From Casuarina equisetifolia (lineage: Eukaryota > Streptophyta > Magnoliopsida > Fagales > Casuarinaceae): a stretch of DNA of 64,000 nucleotides. The notes under the pieces are model-generated. The model did no database searches. It saw only the letters and a program-made list of their open reading frames with translations, and was not told where the DNA came from. Below are positions 58,791 to 64,000 of the stretch, one piece after another. The position numbers and the translations under genes were made by a program. The stretch's first letter is position 1. Each line of letters opens with the position of its first letter. The DNA lies in contig CM052360.1 in the NCBI GenBank assembly GCA_028551475.1, positions 26,358,682 to 26,422,681 of the forward strand, given 5' to 3'.

Positions 58791-59065
58791 TGAAGAATTT
58801 GATGAACTCTTGTATGTTTGGAACAAAAGCTTGTTTACTGATCAAGCAAAACCAAAACTAGTTACAAGAGAAAACAAAACCGTAGAGAGAAGAACTCTTA
58901 ATGTGTGGCTATTATGATTTACATATAACCTAAAAAGCTATATATAAACATAAAAGAGGCTTATACAAGGGAAACCCTAATATCTCATAATATAGGAAAA
59001 TATATTGGGCCTTATTCTAGGCGCAATATATGGTAACATAAATATAAAATCTTCAACCTTCAACA
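58791..59065 (-). repeat. 5' LTR of the Copia element
   Basis: Begins TGTTGAAGG on the minus strand at 59065 and ends TTCTTCA at 58791, directly followed by the tRNA-Met primer site. Confidence 0.92.
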
Positions 59066-59069
59066 GTTT

Positions 59070-59425
59070 TAACATCTCGAGGCTTGAGCAAGTAGAGAGG
59101 GTTAGAATCTCTAGGCTTGGGCAAAAAGAAAGGCATAGACTCTGGAGGCCTAAGGAGTAGCCAGAGCAGGCAGAGAGGTCTAGAGTCCGTAGGCTTAGGC
59201 ATACAGTGACGTTTAGAGCCTTGAGATTCTTGAGGCTTGAGCTCTGGGAAAGGTTTGGAAGCATATCCAGATCTGAGCAGCCAGAAAGGTCTAACATTTG
59301 GAGGCTTGAGAAGTCAAAAAGGTCAAGAATTGGCCAACGAGACATACGTCGAAGCATTTCTAGTCTTAAGCAACCAAAAAGGTTTGGAATCTCGACGCTT
59401 GGGCAGCCTTTGATTTGAAGACTCT
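59070..59425 (-). CDS. 5' part of the LRR exon of the TIR gene
   Basis: Encodes SLQIKGCPSVEIPNLFGCLR, SSLQMLDLSGCSDLDMLPNL and LSFCPSLEILTLSTCSSLEM, running straight to the Copia target site. Its frame joins the repeat array on the other side of the element when the element and one target copy are ignored. Confidence 0.7.
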
Positions 59426-60109
59426 TCATATTTCGCAAATAAATCAAGTTAATGAGTTTTAAATTGTTGAAGCTATGTTATAGACTAATAAATGGTTAAA
59501 AAAAATCAAATTAAGAAAATCGGAATGAGTAAAAAGATCTGCAAATGTGTAATTAGTACCTTCCATCCGTGCCACAATTGTTTGAGGTAGCTATAATGCA
59601 ACTGGATGCTACTTGGAAAAAATATGCTGTCGTCTACAACCGCATCAATTCTCTATGAAACATGAAAAATAAATTAACGTAATAGAGATATTCCAAATAC
59701 TTTTGATTCTCTAAACTAATCTACTTACAAGTTTCTTTTCTTTTTTTTCTTTTAAGAGTTGAATGTTATTTTTGCGAATGAATTTTTAAGACATCACAAC
59801 CTATTATACCTCTTAGGTTCACTTAGGGACTCACAATGGAGTATTTAAGACATAATTATTTGAGTCAAATCCCATATATGAAAAGTGTGAACTTTGAGAT
59901 CTTTATGAAAGATTTCTCTAAAAACTTTAGAAGTTTTCAATTTTTCTTATAAATTCTCTCTCCATCAAAAATTTTTGAGGCTTTATCCAATATTTTTGGA
60001 TTAAGATATGCTCCTAGTAGATTTGAGGTACTTTTCCATGCATCAATGCTTCTACCAAATTAGGACTCAAAAAACTTCAAGAGTTAGAAAAAGGACTCAC
60101 GCATAATAT

Positions 60110-60300
60110 AGAAATCCTAAACAGTCCATATAATTTTCTTCAAGATGATATTTTTGAAGGCCTTGCAATAATGCTTCATTGTAATCCAGCCTCTCAACCT
60201 CATGGATGCCGTTCATATATTTTGTTCAACAATTTTGGTTTGTAATAATGATTCTACTGCGATCAAACTAATAATGGCTTCCCGCTTGTGCTTCAGGTGA
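60110..60300 (-). pseudogene. NB-ARC remnant of the TIR gene
   Basis: In several frames the minus strand reads LLQTKIVEQ, then HEVERLDYNEALL, then a KYHLEENYMDC-like piece, which corresponds in order to the RNBS-B to RNBS-C stretch of TIR-class NB-ARC domains. An in-frame stop and frameshifts break it. The 350 bases toward the TIR exon hold no P-loop or kinase-2. Confidence 0.55.
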
Positions 60301-60949
60301 CTTTCTTTATTTACATCATAAGATTAACAAAAACATTTTTAATTCATGCACTATTCTTAATCACCTTAATTCCGTTATATTCATTTTACATATTTATTTC
60401 TCTGCCATTAGAATATTAGAAATAAGCTGGCTTTTAGATAAACATGACTATAATTTTTAATCTCTTCTCGAAGACAAGCAGTAAAACAATTACTTTCTCT
60501 AATTTGAAAAAAAAAAAACTCTCCGCTAATTATTTTTGCTAAACTTGTTTGTCAATTCCACCTATCCTACAAATGCCTATAAAGCAAATATCAAATGATC
60601 TTATACAAAGTAAATACATATCTTCTACTTCAGATTAATTTCGAAAGGAACCTGAGAATTGTTTGATACTTTACGATTCAATCCAACTTCTATCCGTGTA
60701 AAGATTTCTTCAACAATTGTTGCTATGTTCCTGGAAAAAAGAAATAATTAAGAAACAAAGTCCATAAAGCTGAAATTCCTCTAATTCTATTGACTTGAAA
60801 TGCAAGTATAATTCATATGATTAGCCATGAGAGAGTAGAGTAAATTTGGTTTAGCAAACTACAGGTACGAATTTATAACAAAAGTTTGATTGTTTTGGTG
60901 GAATTTTAAATCCATGAGCCCACCGAAAGAAGAAGAGATTAAATGATAC

Positions 60950-61461
60950 CTGTCATTTAAATGCCATCTTGGGAGAGAACCCACTTCTTCCAAAGCAGCC
61001 CTCCACGATTTAATTTGTTCTTCATCAATAGCGTGATCTTGTCTATGTACAGTAAAGACTCGTGCAAAACGCCCTTTTTGCTTTCTTATTTCAGAAGGAT
61101 GCACACCATAGAAAACAGGGAAAATTGCTAGGCCCATCTCCCTCTTGCATTCCACGATCTTGATCAGTTCAAGCAAGCACAATTTTGAGGAAGCGTAGTT
61201 CTTTGAGATGACGACAACAGCGAACTGGGATTCTTGTATGACTTTCAAGAGTTCTTGAGAAGTGGAACTTTCTTGCTCTAATTTTCCATCGTCTTTAAAG
61301 AAGCTTATCTTTTTCTGCTTCAAAGAAGCATATAAATGGTCTGTAAACTTCTTGCCGATGTCTTTGTTGTGAAAACTGAGGAAAACATCGTATCCCCATC
61401 GAGGCATTGAAGAAAAAACTGATGAAGATGAAGGGGTTCCCTGGATGCTTGTCAACTCCAT
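60950..61461 (-). CDS. TIR domain exon
   Basis: ATG at 61461 gives MELTSIQGTPSSSS, then a complete TIR fold sequence ending before the donor AATGACAG-GTATC. Length, 170 residues plus two bases, fits a first exon of a TIR-NB-LRR gene. An in-frame TTG at 61473 lies upstream but ATG is preferred. Plant TIR domains act as NAD-cleaving enzymes in immunity; the catalytic Glu position is conserved here. The Trp usually before CLxEL is Leu. Confidence 0.88.
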
Positions 61462-61564
61462 TTGAGATCCCAAGCTTGTTCAGCAACAAAGCTCGGTCAG
61501 TCGGGTTACTGCCGTATGAAAACGGTTCGCCGGCTTTCAGCGCTGTGGAGAAAGGGGTCAGCAT

Positions 61565-64000
61565 GAGGAATTAGAGGGCAAGAGAAATTACCAACTTTCT
61601 TCAAAAGATACAAGAAATCGAACAGTACTCAGAAACCACGACAAGGCTTCGGCATGGTCTGAAAAGCAATATGGCGAGTCGATAGGGGGTATAATGGCAA
61701 AACGAAAGGAAAGGATGAAGGTAGCCATTCGAAAGCAGCCAAATACATGGAAGACAAAAGAAAGGAGAAAGTTAAAAAGTAGGATAATTTTAATTCTATT
61801 AAATTTCTCATATCTTTAATGTATATTCTAAATTTATTTATATAGAAATAATTTTAAAATTCCTTACAAAGTAACTAAACACGTAAAATAAATAAATATA
61901 TAAATATCTAGAGTGATATTGCATATATTTTTAACAAATAAATATTTAATTTATTAGACTTAAATTATTACATCATTTATCTGTCAAAGTCATCATATCA
62001 CAATCACTATACATATTTTATTCCCATACCCATGTAGAATGAGGAAAGGGATTAGCTGACATAGGTAAAAACAATCTCCCAGTCATGCTATTTTAGGACT
62101 TTGCATTTGTCATTACTTTAATCAGCACATTTCTAAGTTATCTAATTATATTATATTTCTATGAAAGCACCACCCATTCCACCCATTCCACCCATTCCAC
62201 CCATTCCATTATATCACAATCATTATACATATTTTATTTTTGTTCCCATGTGAAAGGAGGAAAGGGATTACCTTATATAGAGCATCTTCTAAAAGAAATA
62301 TGCATATTCCCTAAGTAGGTGAACCATTTGAATGGCTTATTAAAAGCATATAAACTTATCTATCATTTGCATAAAGTTGACAGCGTTATTTAAGATTGAC
62401 TAGTGTCGAGATGCGTTTAACCATACGCTGTATGTCCATTTCCCTTGCTTGTTTCTCTTCCCGACGTCACTTTCGGACATCTCTTAGTTTGGATCGAAAT
62501 CTTTTCAAATAAAGTTTCCTCATTAAGTACAAACAATGGAATAACAATGCAACCATTGTTTAGAAGATACTCTTTTTATTAAAATTTTATGCCAAAATTT
62601 CAAGATGTTATAATTTCAGTATCTCACAATGATAGTTTCATAAGCAATGGTAATGTGGACTTAGGGAGAGAGGGAAAAAATACAGCGATAAAAAATTATT
62701 CCTATTTTTAAATGTAATATTTAGACAAATATGATTTTTGAAAGTATTTTTATTCTAAGACTTTGGGATAAATCTAACTCCTGCTTGCTATTGAATTAAC
62801 ACGGATAATAAGTCCGCAGAAAATTCATGATGTAGAGCCTACTTCTGGCCATTTCAAGTAGACAAATTTGTATTTTATCGGAAGGATTTGGTAGCAAAAG
62901 TTAGTTTTGCTGCGAAAGTTACTCAGGTCATCGTTTTCCTTCTTCGAGGCAACGACGGCCCATCCGTGTTCGTGACTTTGTTGAGCTGCTATACTGTTCC
63001 AACCAAAGGTTAGTGTTCTCATCTGGTTGTATAAAATATGGCAAAGTGCTTAAGCTATCAAGGTGTTTATGTGCTTTCTTGTGATTGGGAAAATGTTAAA
63101 ATTGTGTGCATCTTGTAACATCTTAATTTGCCGACAAAAAAAGAAGGAAAAGAGTCCATCTATTTGCATGGACTCCTGTTTTGGAAGATTACTGTAATTT
63201 TTTCACCTTTTTCAATTCTCTTTAATCTTAAAACTACGGAATTCTGAATGGAATGATATAATCACGCGTTAAATGATAATTTTTTTCATCCAATAAATTG
63301 TCTTTCTCTTTTTTTGGTTTTTGGTGGCTAAGTAGTTCATGAGCTTCCACCCTGGTGTCATATCACTGGGTGTGGGCAACATTGTTGGCACTACAGAAGG
63401 AACGGTTTCGCCCATAGTGGCCATATCTATCAGATTGTTTCTTCTTTCATAATTACATATGGCTAGCTATCTAAGACGAATATTGAAGCCAGAAAGCCTC
63501 TTCTAAGTGGCTAATATTGAAGATGAGAGTTTCTTTGAAAAGGTACTGTCTTTAAATAATATTTAAATATTAAAAAAAATTTCAACTTATGAGCTAATAT
63601 TTGAAGTGAATTTTTAGCCTATTTAAAATGGTATTAGAACTCAAATGTTTGGTATGTAAGAAAACATTCCTTCCACTTTGTTTAAGATTGACCCTATAAT
63701 ATACATGATATATAGGGTAATGTAGAAGACAAAAGTTTAACAGAAAAAAAAAATACGATGTTTTGTTAATACTTACATATAAAAATCTTTTTATTCCTAA
63801 GTCAATTTTTCACTAGATTGTATTTTTTTCATATGATATCAGATTTCATGTTCAAGAGGCAACATGTTATGGCTCTAGTTAGAAAAACACTTAACAGGAT
63901 CTTGGTGGGATTGATTGTTGATCATTTTGGTCAAATAATAAGATCTTGCAGTGGTCAAGCGGTTTAGGATTTGCGCGAGCAATGGACCTTGTAATCCGAC
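61565..64000. other. Intergenic right edge, no gene recognised
   Basis: AT-rich. The only structure noted is the minisatellite, its flanking duplication, and 62830-63010, which is similar to the 575-bp array (GCTGCGAAAGTTACTCAGGTCATCG and GTTGAGCTGCTATACTG) and keeps an open frame of about 43 codons followed by GTTAGTG. Poly-A and poly-T runs are common. Confidence 0.5.
62170..62210. repeat. 9-bp minisatellite (CACCCATTC)
   Basis: Four head-to-tail copies of CACCCATTC. It lies between two imperfect direct repeats of about 70 bp (starting TCACAATCACTATACATATT near 61998 and TCACAATCATTATACATATT near 62213). Confidence 0.85.

Larger units (their letters stand above)
53323..59065 (-). mobile_element. 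Full-length Ty1/Copia LTR retrotransposon, young but with broken frames
   Basis: LTRs lie at 53323-53612 and 58791-59065; the target duplication GTTTT is at 53318-53322 and 59066-59070. The primer site TGGTATCGGAGCCA sits at 58790-58777 (minus) and a polypurine tract GAAGGGGGG just inside the other LTR. Order on the minus strand is gag 58242-57532, protease-integrase 57083-55599, and RT-RNase H 55182-53620, the Copia order. LTRs are similar apart from a 14-bp tandem gain (CTTTAACCTTCAAC) near 53590-53605 and a few substitutions. Frames are interrupted between gag and protease, at 55599 and between 55460 and 55182, so it is probably not autonomous. It splits the LRR exon of the TIR gene. Confidence 0.95.
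52034..61461 (-). pseudogene. TIR-LRR resistance gene lacking most of its NB-ARC and split by Copia
   Basis: Exon 1 is 61461-60950, a full TIR domain (YDVFLSF, FTDHLYASLKQKKISFF, SKNYASSKLCLLELIKIVEC, FPVFYGVHPSEIRKQ). The short exon 60730-60652 gives NIATIVEEIFTRI, the usual linker before NB-ARC. The NB-ARC is represented only by broken RNBS-B/C pieces at about 60300-60110 (HEVERLDYNEALL). P-loop and kinase-2 are absent. An LRR scrap QLHYSYLKQLWHGWK lies at 59640-59560, and the main LRR exon runs from about 59425 to 52034, interrupted by the element at 53323-59065. The LRR frame has one internal TAG near 52538. Signalling TIR residues (Glu in CLLEL) are kept but the FRGED motif is FHNKD. A TIR-only or TIR-plus-linker transcript is possible. 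Confidence 0.75.

Noticed and set aside
63950-64000. tRNA-like phrase GTGGTCAAGCGGTTTAGGATT at the right edge
   Set aside because: No cloverleaf or B box can be shown before the window ends.

Overview
The window is nuclear DNA of a flowering plant, most likely a woody eudicot. The evidence is AT-rich intergenic sequence, spliced genes with long introns, Ty1/Copia elements, a TRIM element, a tRNA-derived SINE, NAC transcription-factor exons, and resistance-type LRR genes of CC-NB-LRR (At4g27190-like) and TIR type. The style resembles grapevine resistance clusters, but species identity is an inference. Everything looks like a disease-resistance cluster grown by local duplication.

Layout. (1) 1-15.6 kb, minus strand: unit A, a gene starting with a NAC DNA-binding domain (exons 15557-15269, 15165-14912, 13544-13439). 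It is followed by a long array of exon-like cassettes down to about 1.1 kb. At least nine cassettes keep both splice sites and are symmetric phase-1 mini-exons. Copia elements sit in the array at 1-1100 and 3068-7624. (2) 19405-22347, plus strand: one intact CC-NB-ARC-LRR gene. (3) 24.4-24.9 kb: two captured exons of a non-lysosomal glucosylceramidase (GBA2-like), abutting a TIR-gene 5' fragment. (4) 25.3-32.4 kb, minus: unit B, NAC exons, tail exons, then an LRR exon, with several disabling lesions. (5) 33.3-38.8 kb, minus: five tandem copies of the terminal LRR exon, one next to a TRIM element and one next to a block of organelle-like DNA. (6) 38.7-42.5 kb: a 575-bp tandem array, a SINE and a Copia relic. 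(7) 43.9-48.9 kb, minus: unit C, the best NAC-tail-LRR gene. Its frame runs NAC to LRR across five exons; the LRR exon then has a 2-bp frameshift and a stop. (8) 49.1-51.8 kb, minus: unit D, tail cassettes without a NAC or LRR domain. (9) 52.0-61.5 kb, minus: a TIR gene whose NB-ARC is nearly all lost. It carries an LRR built of about 37 copies of a 33-bp unit and is split by a 5.7-kb Copia element with a GTTTT target duplication. (10) 61.6-64 kb: no gene recognised.

Main point: units B and C join a NAC domain to the LRR of a CNL-type receptor, starting just after where the NB-ARC would end. The linker is made of phase-1 exons, and in unit A that linker has expanded into a large mini-exon array. 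Unit A's LRR, if it exists, lies left of base 1. A NAC-LRR protein could tie a transcription-factor domain to a resistance-type recognition surface. Expression and function are not shown by sequence, and the lesions in B and C argue that the family is partly decayed.
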